64,000 bases of DNA from Leucobacter luti. Its GTDB lineage: Bacteria; Actinomycetota; Actinomycetes; Actinomycetales; Microbacteriaceae. Positions 8,814 to 16,478 of the stretch are shown piece after piece. Under the pieces are notes generated by a model, which was not told the DNA's origin, did no database searches, and saw only the letters and a program-made list of their open reading frames with translations. Position numbers and translations under genes: made by a program. Within the stretch, counting starts at the first letter, position 1; each line of letters begins with the position of its first letter. The stretch lies in contig NZ_CP080492.1 in the NCBI RefSeq assembly GCF_019464495.1, forward strand, positions 744,001 through 808,000, in the 5' to 3' direction.

Positions 8814-8819
8814 TAGGGT
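8814..8819 (+). promoter_or_regulatory. -10 box, leaderless start of YkoF-like gene
   Basis: TAGGGT followed after exactly 6 nt by GTG 8826, with no Shine-Dalgarno. It implies that this gene, unlike its divergent neighbour, is not under the TPP riboswitch. Confidence 0.5.
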
Positions 8820-8825
8820 GGGGCC

Positions 8826-9488
8826 GTGACCCAGACACCAGCTGCCGCGGGAACCGCGGCCACCGACGTTGTTTCGCCTGCTCCGATGACACCGAGCCAG
8901 TACGGCGTCGGCGCCCGCTTCACCCTGTCCGTGTATGACTCGGATTACGTGCGGATCATCCTCGAAGCACTCTCCGCGGCTGACGCCAGTGAGCTCACGA
9001 TCGAGACCACTGACATCTCGACCTTCGTCGGCGGGTCAGAACAACGCGTACTCGAGTTTCTGCGCGATGTGATCACCACTGCAGCCCGAAGCGGCGCTCA
9101 CCTTTCGGCTGGGATCCTGCTCTCCCGAGGCTGCCCTGGAGAGCTTGCATGTGAGCTGCCCGCCGGCGTGGCAGCGCTGGGCGCTGCACCGATCGCGCTG
9201 GCCCCCGCCGGGGTGCGAGCGCGCGCCCACTGGTCGCTCTACCCACTCCTCGACGGCGGATCGACCGGTGACCACATGACGCCGATCTACGCGGCTATTG
9301 CAGACGCGAAGACGGCGGGCGTGTACTCCGGTTCCGACCATTTTGCGACGCGGCTCGACGGCGATCTCGCCGAGCTGCTCGAGGTCGCCGCAAACGGATG
9401 GATCGGGGTCGGAGGCGTGGTGCAGCATGTGACAACACACCTCACCGTGTCGCTCAACAGCCCCACGAAGATCTCTGACATCGGCTGA
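8826..9488 (+). CDS. YkoF-family thiamine/hydroxymethylpyrimidine-binding protein
   Basis: A 220-residue soluble protein that resembles B. subtilis YkoF, which binds thiamine and HMP in a tandem ACT-like fold. Two repeats are visible: YGVGARFTLSVYDSDYV...STFVGGSEQRVLEFLRDV (about 26-95) and a second around ALAPAGVRARAHWSLYPL...MTPIYAAIADAKTAGVYSGSDHFATRLDG (about 125-180). It is divergently arranged from the ThiXYZ-like operon, which supports a role in pyrimidine/thiamine uptake or storage. GTG 8826 fits the leaderless spacing. An internal ATG at 8886 would remove only a non-conserved, Ala/Thr-rich N-terminus. Confidence 0.85.
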   Translation: MTQTPAAAGTAATDVVSPAPMTPSQYGVGARFTLSVYDSDYVRIILEALSAADASELTIETTDISTFVGGSEQRVLEFLRDVITTAARSGAHLSAGILLSRGCPGELACELPAGVAALGAAPIALAPAGVRARAHWSLYPLLDGGSTGDHMTPIYAAIADAKTAGVYSGSDHFATRLDGDLAELLEVAANGWIGVGGVVQHVTTHLTVSLNSPTKISDIG

Positions 9489-9548
9489 GGTGCCCAGCTC
9501 CGCCAGTCACACTTCGTTACCTTCGCCCACGAATCGCGCGAACGCTCC

Positions 9549-9554
9549 TAGCCT
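9549..9554 (+). promoter_or_regulatory. -10 box, leaderless start of alpha/beta hydrolase
   Basis: TAGCCT, 7 nt before ATG 9562. It lies 60 nt downstream of the YkoF-like stop and supports ATG 9562 over the upstream ATG 9490-type start. Confidence 0.5.
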
Positions 9555-9561
9555 GGCTGAC

Positions 9562-10416
9562 ATGAGCATCGACTTCCCAGCCCTGCCAGCGTCCATCACT
9601 TCCGAGCGAATCACCGTCGCCGCAGACGTGCAGCTGCGCGTACTCCGAGCGGGCAGCGGTGCACCTCTGCTCCTGGTCCCGGGCTGGAACTTTTCTGGCG
9701 AGGTGTTCGTGCACCAGCTCGTTGAGCTCGCAGCCCACTACGAAGTAATCGCGCTCGACCCGAGAGGGCACGGTGAGTCGAGCAAGCCACTTACCGGGAA
9801 CAACTTCCCGCAGCGCGGACGCGATCTCGCTGCCGTCATCGAGGCGCTCGATCTCCGTTCGATCGCCTTGGCCGGCTGGTCATTCGGCGTCCTTGATGTT
9901 CTCTCGTACCTCGGGCAATTCGGCGACGACCGAGTGGCGCGGCTGATCCTCATTGATGAGCCGCCGCGTGTGCCGTTCGACCCGGCCAACGCTGCCGAAT
10001 GGGGCGAAGCCGCGCTCAGCCACGACGGGCTCCCGGCGTACGTACAATTCCTGTCGACCGATCGCGCAGGCTTCCTTGCCTACATTGCAGCGGATGCCCT
10101 CGGAGTTGATCCGGCAGCCGCCGACAGCGATCCTGCCGTCGCGAAACTCATTGCCGACGGAGCGCGCACGCCTGAGCACATCGCGATCATCACCGGCGCG
10201 GAGGGGCTCTCAACGGACCTGTCTGCGCCCGCGCTCGCGTTCCACGAAACGGGCAAGCCCGTGCTCTTCTTCGCGAAAGAGGCCTGGGCCGAGGCCGCAG
10301 AGCGCTGGGTGACTACTCAGCTGCCGCGAGCCGAGTTCGCAACGATCCCGGTGCACGCCGGATTCCTCACCGAGCCCGCCGCGTTCAACGCACGGCTGAC
10401 AGCGTTCCTGGGCTAG
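9562..10416 (+). CDS. Alpha/beta hydrolase
   Basis: A 284-residue alpha/beta-hydrolase-fold enzyme of unknown substrate. The oxyanion region is LLLVPGW, followed by LDPRGHGESSKP. The nucleophile elbow is GWSFG (Ser about 106). A candidate acid is in LILIDEPP and the C-terminal His is in PVHAGFLTEP. Esterase, lipase, lactonase and related activities are all possible. The stop codon overlaps the stop of the convergent PHP gene: both are TAG within the shared CTAG at 10413-10416. Confidence 0.8.
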   Translation: MSIDFPALPASITSERITVAADVQLRVLRAGSGAPLLLVPGWNFSGEVFVHQLVELAAHYEVIALDPRGHGESSKPLTGNNFPQRGRDLAAVIEALDLRSIALAGWSFGVLDVLSYLGQFGDDRVARLILIDEPPRVPFDPANAAEWGEAALSHDGLPAYVQFLSTDRAGFLAYIAADALGVDPAAADSDPAVAKLIADGARTPEHIAIITGAEGLSTDLSAPALAFHETGKPVLFFAKEAWAEAAERWVTTQLPRAEFATIPVHAGFLTEPAAFNARLTAFLG

Positions 10417-11264
10417 GCAGGGGTGGCGAGCCCTGCACAGAGCCGTCGCATCACGGGTTCCGGGGTGGTGCGCTCCCCCAATCGGTTCGCTTTCCCAGCG
10501 CCGTGGTAGTCGCTGGCCCCGGTCGTCTCGAGGCCCAGTGCCGCGACTGCCGCGACGAGCGGGGGCAGCCAGTCAGCCCGATTCTCAGGATGGTTCAGCT
10601 CAACGCCCCACAGGCCAGCTGCCGCGAGCGCCGTGAGTTCACCCCCGGTCGTAGCCCTGCGCTGCCTCGTCGCTGCCGGGTGCGCGAGCACGGAGCGTCC
10701 ACCGGCTTCTCGCACCATCCGAATCGCGTCAAGCGTCTCGATCGCGTACGTGCCAATGTAGTACGCGGAACCGGGGTAGAGCACCATTTCGAATGCTGTG
10801 CTCCGGTCAACGAAGTACCCAGCGGCGACGAGTGCATCGGCAATGTGTGGTCGTCCGACGGTGCGCGCGTCTTCTTCTCCGACTACGTCCTCCCACCGAA
10901 TCGTATAGTCGCGTGACACGCGGCGCACCATCTCACGGGCACGATCGAGACGTGCGCTGCGGACGAGCGAAAGCGCGGTGAAGAGCTCTGTAGCGCCGGG
11001 ATCGATCCCATACGCAAGCAGGTGCCGGGATCGACCGTCGTGTTGGGTGGTCAGCTCCATGCCGGGCAGAAACGCGATCCCTGCCCCGGCAGCTGCGGCG
11101 CGCGCCTCGTCCCAGCCGGCGATCGTGTCGTGATCGGTGAGCGCGAACCCGGCGAGCCCGATGTCTGCCGCTTCGCGCGCGATCGCGTCTGGGCGCGTCG
11201 TACCGTCGGAGTGCACTGAGTGGGTGTGCAGATCGAATCCCCGCCCCGCCCCACTGTGTGTCAT
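10413..11264 (-). CDS. PHP-domain phosphoesterase (RNase AM / YciV-like)
   Basis: A 283-residue PHP-domain metal-dependent phosphoesterase. Metal-binding motifs are in order: DLHTHSVHSDG near the N-terminus, LTDHDT, GMELTT, RSVLAHPAA and the C-terminal GASDYHG. Relatives include 3',5'-nucleoside bisphosphate phosphatases and 5'-3' exonuclease RNase AM, so a role in RNA end trimming or pAp breakdown is plausible but not proven. ATG 11264 is preceded after 7 nt by TAGACT (11272-11277), indicating a leaderless start. The longer upstream reading frame is not needed. Confidence 0.85.
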   Translation of the reverse strand: MTHSGAGRGFDLHTHSVHSDGTTRPDAIAREAADIGLAGFALTDHDTIAGWDEARAAAAGAGIAFLPGMELTTQHDGRSRHLLAYGIDPGATELFTALSLVRSARLDRAREMVRRVSRDYTIRWEDVVGEEDARTVGRPHIADALVAAGYFVDRSTAFEMVLYPGSAYYIGTYAIETLDAIRMVREAGGRSVLAHPAATRQRRATTGGELTALAAAGLWGVELNHPENRADWLPPLVAAVAALGLETTGASDYHGAGKANRLGERTTPEPVMRRLCAGLATPA

Positions 11265-11271
11265 GCGCTTC

Positions 11272-11277
11272 AGTCTA
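11272..11277 (-). promoter_or_regulatory. -10 box, leaderless start of PHP gene
   Basis: TAGACT on the minus strand, 7 nt before ATG 11264. No ribosome-binding site is visible. Confidence 0.55.
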
Positions 11278-11320
11278 TGGGTCACCGGCATTCTCCATCG
11301 CGAGGTGAGATGATGGGCGT

Positions 11321-12706
11321 ATGACTGAGCGCGCGCAGACCACTCACGAGGTGGAAATCGACAACAGCAATCGGAGCACGACACCGCAGACGAGTACGTT
11401 TGCGGCGTATATCTCCAGCCAGTGGGCGGACCGGCCCGAGCCGCTACCGACTGAGCTTCCCGTGGCCCCGTACGCAGCGGCCCGCCGCAGCGCGCTCGCG
11501 GCGCAGTTTCCTGGCGAACGACTCGTGATTGCAGCGGGTGCAATGAAGCAGCGGTCCAACGACACGTTCTACCAGTACCGAGCCCACAGTGCGTTTGCGC
11601 ATCTCACCGGGTGGGGCGCGGAGAGCGAACCAGGCGCGGTCCTGGTGCTCGACCCCGTGGGAGACAGCCACGAGGCGACGCTGTATTTCCGCGAGCGCGC
11701 TGGCCGGGACAGCGACGAGTTTTTTGCAAACCCCGAAATTGGTGAATTCTGGATCGGGGCACGGCCCTCGCTCAGCCAGGTCGCCGCGGCGCTCGGCATT
11801 TCTACCGCGCATCTCGCTGACTTCGAGGCGACCCAGACGGACCGCACCGTTGAGGATGCTGAGCTGGCACGAGCCGCCTCGGAACTGCGCCTCGTGAAAG
11901 ATGCATACGAGCTCGCCCAGATGCAAGCCGCCGTCGATGCAACGGCAACGGGCTTCACTGAGGTGCTCGCTGCGCTCCCGGCCGCGAGTGCCCACCCGCG
12001 CGGCGAGCGCATCGTTGAGGGGGTGTTCAACCAGCGCGCTCGGCTCGATGGCAACACCGTGGGCTACGAGACGATCGCCGCGTCTGGCCCGCACGCGTGC
12101 ACGCTGCATTGGATCCGCAACGACGGCCCCGTGTTGACCGGCGATCTCCTGTTGCTCGATGCAGGTGTGGAGCTCGACAGCCTGTACACCGCAGACATCA
12201 CTCGCACCGTGCCGGTCTCGGGCACCTTCAGCGAGGTGCAGCGCCGGGTGTACGAAGCAGTGCTCGAGGCAGCGGACGCGGCACGGGCGATCGTGCGCCC
12301 CGGAATCCGCTTCAGCGACGTGCACGCGGCCGCGATGGAGGTCATCGAGCGCCGCACCCGCGAGTGGGGATTGCTCCCTGAGGATGACGGCACCGCGTAC
12401 TATCGCCGCTACATGGTGCACGGGACGAGCCATCACCTCGGTCTCGACGTGCACGACTGTGCGCAGGCGCGACGCGAAATGTACATGGACGGGATGTTGG
12501 AGCCGGGCATGGTGTTCACCATCGAGCCGGGGCTGTACTTCCAGCCGGACGACCTCACAGTTCCGGAAGAGTTCCGCGGCATCGGTGTGCGAATCGAAGA
12601 CGACATCGTCGTGACCGAGGACGGCTGTGTCAATCTCTCGGCAGATATCCCGCGCACGGCCGACGCCGTGGAGGCCTGGATCCGCGACGCGCAGGCAGGG
12701 GCCTAG
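11321..12706 (+). CDS. pepP: Xaa-Pro aminopeptidase (aminopeptidase P family)
   Basis: A 461-residue M24-family metallopeptidase that removes N-terminal residues preceding proline. The N-terminal creatinase-like domain spans about 40-200. The C-terminal pita-bread domain carries the dinuclear-metal ligands: Asp in LLLDAGVE, Asp in TADITRT, His in HGTSHHLGLDVHD, Glu in TIEPGLYF and Glu in RIEDD. Length matches bacterial PepP. The start is ATG 11321; the upstream Shine-Dalgarno is weak. It diverges from the PHP gene and ends at a 13-bp hairpin. Confidence 0.92.
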   Translation: MTERAQTTHEVEIDNSNRSTTPQTSTFAAYISSQWADRPEPLPTELPVAPYAAARRSALAAQFPGERLVIAAGAMKQRSNDTFYQYRAHSAFAHLTGWGAESEPGAVLVLDPVGDSHEATLYFRERAGRDSDEFFANPEIGEFWIGARPSLSQVAAALGISTAHLADFEATQTDRTVEDAELARAASELRLVKDAYELAQMQAAVDATATGFTEVLAALPAASAHPRGERIVEGVFNQRARLDGNTVGYETIAASGPHACTLHWIRNDGPVLTGDLLLLDAGVELDSLYTADITRTVPVSGTFSEVQRRVYEAVLEAADAARAIVRPGIRFSDVHAAAMEVIERRTREWGLLPEDDGTAYYRRYMVHGTSHHLGLDVHDCAQARREMYMDGMLEPGMVFTIEPGLYFQPDDLTVPEEFRGIGVRIEDDIVVTEDGCVNLSADIPRTADAVEAWIRDAQAGA

Positions 12707-12805
12707 CCAGCCTGCACCCCACGACGCGTGCGCCGGTGCTGCGCGCCCGGGCGCCAGCTCCGGCTCCGCGCCTCAAGCAGCTCGCTGGACCTTGGTGCGA
12801 GCCAC

Positions 12806-12836
12806 AGTGGGGCCTCAGAACGACTGAGGCCCCACT
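12806..12836. terminator. Hairpin terminator between pepP and SEC-C gene
   Basis: A perfect 13-bp stem (AGTGGGGCCTCAG, 12806-12818, with 12824-12836) and a 5-nt loop AACGA, between convergent genes. No U-tract. It can serve both strands. Confidence 0.75.
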
Positions 12837-12858
12837 CTGCGTCGTCTGCCCGGTGGGG

Positions 12859-13263
12859 CTATGCTGCGTCGCCGTCGACGTAGCGCCAGTGCCCGTCAGC
12901 ACCACGCGCGAAGCGGCTGCGTTCACGCTGCTCGAAACGACCGTCCTGGCCGCGCCCGATTGCCGTGAATGTCACGAACCCTGCATCATCGTCCGGCCCA
13001 CCCCCGGTCGTGTCCGCGATGAACAGCCGTCGCCACTCCACCGTGTCGTCGAGGTCGAAATCGCTTCGATCCGGCCGCGTATGCGGATCCCAACTGCGCA
13101 AGAGATACTCGGGCAGTCCGAGCGCGAATGCGCTGAACCGTGAGCGCATCAAACGTTCGGCCGATGGTGCCGGCTCGCCAGCATGCAGCGGACCACAGCA
13201 GGCACAGTAGGCCGCTCCGCTGCCGCACGGGCATGGACCATCTGTGCGCCAACCCGTGTTCAA
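12859..13263 (-). CDS. YchJ-like (UPF0225) SEC-C motif protein
   Basis: A 134-residue protein with an N-terminal SEC-C zinc-binding motif (CPCGSGAAYCACC) followed by the YchJ core (RLMRSRFSAFALGLPEYLLRSW, ending with a WxF-like beta domain). Its function is unknown; the SEC-C motif binds zinc and often mediates protein contacts. I place the start at TTG 13263, four nt overlapping the glutaminase stop (TTGA), because the motif lies 10 residues downstream and no ATG/GTG is closer. The longer open frame upstream is in the antisense/alternate register of glsA. It is the second gene of a glsA operon. Confidence 0.8.
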   Translation of the reverse strand: MNTGWRTDGPCPCGSGAAYCACCGPLHAGEPAPSAERLMRSRFSAFALGLPEYLLRSWDPHTRPDRSDFDLDDTVEWRRLFIADTTGGGPDDDAGFVTFTAIGRGQDGRFEQRERSRFARGADGHWRYVDGDAA

Positions 13264-14171
13264 AAGACCGACCAGCCGGTGCGGGAGGTGAACTCGTCCA
13301 GCGCCGCCATGCCGACAAGCGAGTTGCCCGCGCTGTCGAGCCCGGGTGCCCACACGCAGATCGAGCACTTCCCAGGCACGATCGCGAGGATCCCGCCTCC
13401 AACGCCGCTTTTGCCAGGCAGTCCAACCCGGTAAGCGAATTCCGCAGCAGCGTCATAGAAGCCGGCTGTCAGCATCACGGCGTTCACACGCTTTGCCTGG
13501 AGCGGGCTGATCAGCTCAGTGCCGTCAGCGCGCACTCCGCCGCGCGATAGGAACGCACCGGCAGCCGCGAGCTCGGCACAGCTCATCGAAATCGCACATT
13601 GATCGAAGTACCGGTCCAGCACCGCACCGACCTCGTTGCGGAGGTTCCCGAAGCTCGAGAGCAGATACGCGATGGAGCGGTTCCGGTCCGAGTGCCCGGC
13701 CTCCGAGGTCGAGACGAGTGCGTCGGGCCGTATCTCCGGGTTTCCGGCCTCAGTGCGCAGCAGATCCAGCAGCGGATTCGCGTCTGTGCCACTCACCCCG
13801 AGGAGATGATCTGTCACCACGAGCGCTCCGGCGTTCATAAACGGATTGCGCGGGATCCCGCGTTTGAATTCGAGCTGAGCGAGCGAGTTGAACGCGGCAC
13901 CCGACGGTTCGCGCCCCACCCGATCCCAAATCGCATCGCCAGACGCCTGAAGCGCGAGCACCAGCGTGAACACTTTCGAGATGCTCTGGATTGAGAAGGG
14001 CACCTCGAAGTCGCCAACGCCGTAGCTCGATCCGTCGTTCATCACCACGGACATGCCGAACTGGTCCGGGTTCACCGCAGCCAGCCGAGGGATGTACTCG
14101 GCCACCACACCCGAGCCAATCTGGGGGCCCACAGCCTCGGCGATTTCATCGAGCGTTGCTTGCATATCCAT
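13260..14171 (-). CDS. glsA: Glutaminase A
   Basis: A 303-residue serine-dependent beta-lactamase-fold glutaminase that hydrolyses L-glutamine to glutamate and ammonia. Hallmarks: EYIPRLAAVNPDQFG, the SxxK motif in FSIQSISKVF (about 59-68), NPFMNAGA, and a C-terminal GLPGKSGVGGGILAIVPGK (about 255-273). Length is normal for bacterial GlsA (about 300). It precedes and overlaps the YchJ-like gene. A role in acid resistance or nitrogen metabolism is known for some family members, but nothing here fixes it. Confidence 0.93.
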   Translation of the reverse strand: MDMQATLDEIAEAVGPQIGSGVVAEYIPRLAAVNPDQFGMSVVMNDGSSYGVGDFEVPFSIQSISKVFTLVLALQASGDAIWDRVGREPSGAAFNSLAQLEFKRGIPRNPFMNAGALVVTDHLLGVSGTDANPLLDLLRTEAGNPEIRPDALVSTSEAGHSDRNRSIAYLLSSFGNLRNEVGAVLDRYFDQCAISMSCAELAAAGAFLSRGGVRADGTELISPLQAKRVNAVMLTAGFYDAAAEFAYRVGLPGKSGVGGGILAIVPGKCSICVWAPGLDSAGNSLVGMAALDEFTSRTGWSVF

Positions 14172-14244
14172 GCGGTAACACTACTCTTCGGGGCTGGCCT
14201 TCGGGCGCCACGGATCAGTGTGCGAGATCAGGTGATTCGGCTGC

Positions 14245-15909
14245 TCAGTTCTGACCGAGCTCGCCGCGCAGCACCCGCTGCAGCGTATCCAGTCGAACAC
14301 CGCCAAGCGCGAGCGCGCTGCGGTGGAAGTCGCGCACGTCGAACCCCGCTCCCGACTGTGCCGCCGCCTCGTCACGCAGCTGCTCCCAGATCCGCTGCCC
14401 CACCTTATAGGAGGGCGCCTGGCCCGCCCAGCCGAGATATCGCAGCACCTCGAAGCGCACGAAGCCGTCATTCATGTTCACGTGCTGCGCCATGAACGCG
14501 AACGCGGCGTCGCCGTCCCACGTGCCACCGTCAGGGTGCGGCTTGCCGAGGTGCACGCCAATGTCGAGCACCACGCGCGCCGCGCGCATGCGCTGTCCGT
14601 CGAGCATGCCGAGACGATCCGCCGGATCATCGAGGTAGCCCAGCTGTTCCATGAGGCGCTCAGCATAGAGTGCCCAGCCCTCAGCGTGGCCTGAGGTCCC
14701 GGCAAGTTGCCTGCGCCACTCATTCAACGTGCTGCGATTCACCACCGCCTGACCGATCTGCAGGTGGTGCCCAGGCACGCCCTCGTGGAACACCGTGGTG
14801 AGTTCGCGCCAGGTATCGAACTCGGTGACCCCCTCCGGCACGGACCACCACATGCGGCCGGGGCGCGAGAAGTCATCGCTCGGGCCCGTGTAGTAGATCC
14901 CACCCTCCTGAGTCGGCGCGATCATGCACTCGAGCGCCCGGATCTCCGCTGGGATGTCGAACTGCGTCTCTCCGAGCTCCGCAACCGCGCGGTCGCTCGT
15001 CTCCTGCATCCAGCGCTGCAGCGCATCAGTGCCGCGCAGCTTGCGCGACTCGTCCTGCTCGAGCTGCGCGATCGCCTCTGCGACGATTCCCGGATGGCGT
15101 GACCCGCCAACGATTTCCGCCGCGATCCGCTCCTGCTCGTCAACCATGCGTGCGAGCTCCTCGAGGCCCCACTCGTAGGTCTCGTCGAGGTCGACCCGCG
15201 CGCCCAGAAAGGCTTCTGACGCGAGTGTGTAGCGTTCCCGCCCAAAGGCGTCGGTCGCCGGCGCGCGCGGCGCCAGATCTCGGTCGAGGAAGTCAGCGAA
15301 CTCGTCATAGGCTCGCGCGGCAGCGGTCGCGGCCACCTCCAGCGCCGGATCCTGGCCTGCCACGAGGAGCCCGAAGAAGCCGGGCGTACCCGGAGTGCCC
15401 GCGGTGCGCCTGGTCTGCGCGGCGACCTCGGTAACCTGGCGCAGCGCAGGAACCAGCCCACGCTCGACGCCGAGTTCGAGTGCCGCTCGGTAGCCGTGCA
15501 GGGCGGCGGGAATCGCGCGCAACCGCTCCCCAATATCAGCCCAGTCCGCGTCGTTCGATGTGGGCATGAGGTCAAAGATGTCCCGCATCTGCTGCAACGG
15601 TGACTCGATCACGTTCAGATCACGCAAGTCCTCACCCGCCTCGTGCTGCGCGAGTCCGAGCCGCAGCTCCGCCGCGAGATCAGCGCGGGTGACGCGGTCG
15701 ACATCGTCCACCGGGGTGGCGGCTTCGAGTTCGGCGAGAGTGGTGCGCTGAGCGTCGGCGAACGCGTCCCCGCCCTCTGGTGAGTAGTCAGGCAGCCCTC
15801 CGCCCGTGCGACCGATATACGTGCCGATAGTGGGGTCGTGCGTGACCAGGGTATTGACCCAGGCCTCGGCGACGCGGTCGATGGGAGTCTGCTGCCGCGG
15901 ATTTGTCAT
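14245..15909 (-). CDS. DUF885 family putative zinc metallopeptidase
   Basis: A 554-residue DUF885 protein. The family resembles M32/M3-like helical metallopeptidases. The zinc motif is HEGVPGHH (an HExxxGH form), followed by SGHAEGWALYAE, which supplies the third ligand Glu. No signal peptide is visible, so it is probably cytoplasmic. Substrates of the family are poorly known; dipeptidase/carboxypeptidase activity is likely. It starts at ATG 15909, 6 nt after TAGGCT (15916-15921), a leaderless arrangement. It diverges from the small membrane-protein gene. Confidence 0.85.
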   Translation of the reverse strand: MTNPRQQTPIDRVAEAWVNTLVTHDPTIGTYIGRTGGGLPDYSPEGGDAFADAQRTTLAELEAATPVDDVDRVTRADLAAELRLGLAQHEAGEDLRDLNVIESPLQQMRDIFDLMPTSNDADWADIGERLRAIPAALHGYRAALELGVERGLVPALRQVTEVAAQTRRTAGTPGTPGFFGLLVAGQDPALEVAATAAARAYDEFADFLDRDLAPRAPATDAFGRERYTLASEAFLGARVDLDETYEWGLEELARMVDEQERIAAEIVGGSRHPGIVAEAIAQLEQDESRKLRGTDALQRWMQETSDRAVAELGETQFDIPAEIRALECMIAPTQEGGIYYTGPSDDFSRPGRMWWSVPEGVTEFDTWRELTTVFHEGVPGHHLQIGQAVVNRSTLNEWRRQLAGTSGHAEGWALYAERLMEQLGYLDDPADRLGMLDGQRMRAARVVLDIGVHLGKPHPDGGTWDGDAAFAFMAQHVNMNDGFVRFEVLRYLGWAGQAPSYKVGQRIWEQLRDEAAAQSGAGFDVRDFHRSALALGGVRLDTLQRVLRGELGQN

Positions 15910-15915
15910 GCTCCC

Positions 15916-15921
15916 AGCCTA
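15916..15921 (-). promoter_or_regulatory. -10 box, leaderless start of DUF885 gene
   Basis: TAGGCT on the minus strand, exactly 6 nt before ATG 15909. Confidence 0.55.
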
Positions 15922-16037
15922 CGATGCGCCGGCGCGCGACCCGCCGGCTGGCGAACGCTTCGATGCACGCTAGGATGGGGACATTGGTGCACGGGCTCTG
16001 GGCTCGTCTGCCGCACAGACTCGCGAGGAGAACAAAC

Positions 16038-16262
16038 GTGAAGATCCGTACCCGTATCGCCACCGCCGTGACCGTAGCGCTTGCATCGGTGTTCGTGGCC
16101 GCGCCCGCGTTCGCTTCCGGCGGCGACAACACCGGGGACTCGATGTTCTCGTCGGCGGGGCAGCCCGTCGATGTGGTCGCAATCTCGATCGTCGGCGTGA
16201 TCCTGCTCGCCGTGATCCTGATCGGCTCGACGCTGGTCGGGAACCTCTTCGAGAAGAAGTAG
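16038..16262 (+). CDS. Small exported membrane protein of unknown function
   Basis: A 74-residue protein with a predicted signal sequence (MKIRTRIATAVTVALAS, cleavage likely after AFA near 27), a short Gly/Asp/Ser segment, and one strongly hydrophobic helix (about 48-68, VVAISIVGVILLAVILIGS) ending in basic/acidic FEKK. I do not recognise the family. The start is GTG 16038 with CGAGGAG at 16024-16030. A strong hairpin at 16272-16327 follows, so it looks like a monocistronic, deliberately expressed gene. Confidence 0.75.
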   Translation: MKIRTRIATAVTVALASVFVAAPAFASGGDNTGDSMFSSAGQPVDVVAISIVGVILLAVILIGSTLVGNLFEKK

Positions 16263-16271
16263 CACCTCAGT

Positions 16272-16327
16272 TCATATACACACAGGGGCGGCGATCCGAG
16301 TGGATCGCCGCCCCTGTGCGTATATGA
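16272..16327. terminator. Long hairpin terminator after small membrane-protein gene
   Basis: A perfect 17-bp stem (16281-16297 with 16302-16318, loop GAGT), extended outward by TCATATAC/GTATATGA to about 25 bp with one mismatch. It sits between a plus-strand gene end and the minus-strand decarboxylase end, so it is probably bidirectional. Confidence 0.85.
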
Positions 16328-16478
16328 GGCCCCCTTCGGCCCTGCTCTGCGCTCTGCATCAGGGCAGGGGTCCAGCTTCAGCGAGATGAAATCGTCCTGA
16401 TCCAACTCGCTGAAGCCGGATGGCGCCCTGAAGCAGGGCCTGAAGCAGGGCCTGGCTGCGCACGTGCGCCGGAGCGCC
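16328..16478. other. Intergenic segment with small repeats
   Basis: No gene is seen. The segment holds an inverted repeat CTTCAGCGAG/CTCGCTGAAG about 20 nt apart near 16375-16420 and a direct repeat of CCTGAAGCAGGG at about 16431-16455. It may form additional structure at the decarboxylase 3' end. Confidence 0.4.

Noticed and set aside
16328..16478. Possible tRNA in the gap after the small membrane protein
   Set aside because: No acceptor stem/T-loop pattern (GTTCRANYC) or CCA could be fitted. Only short repeats are present.
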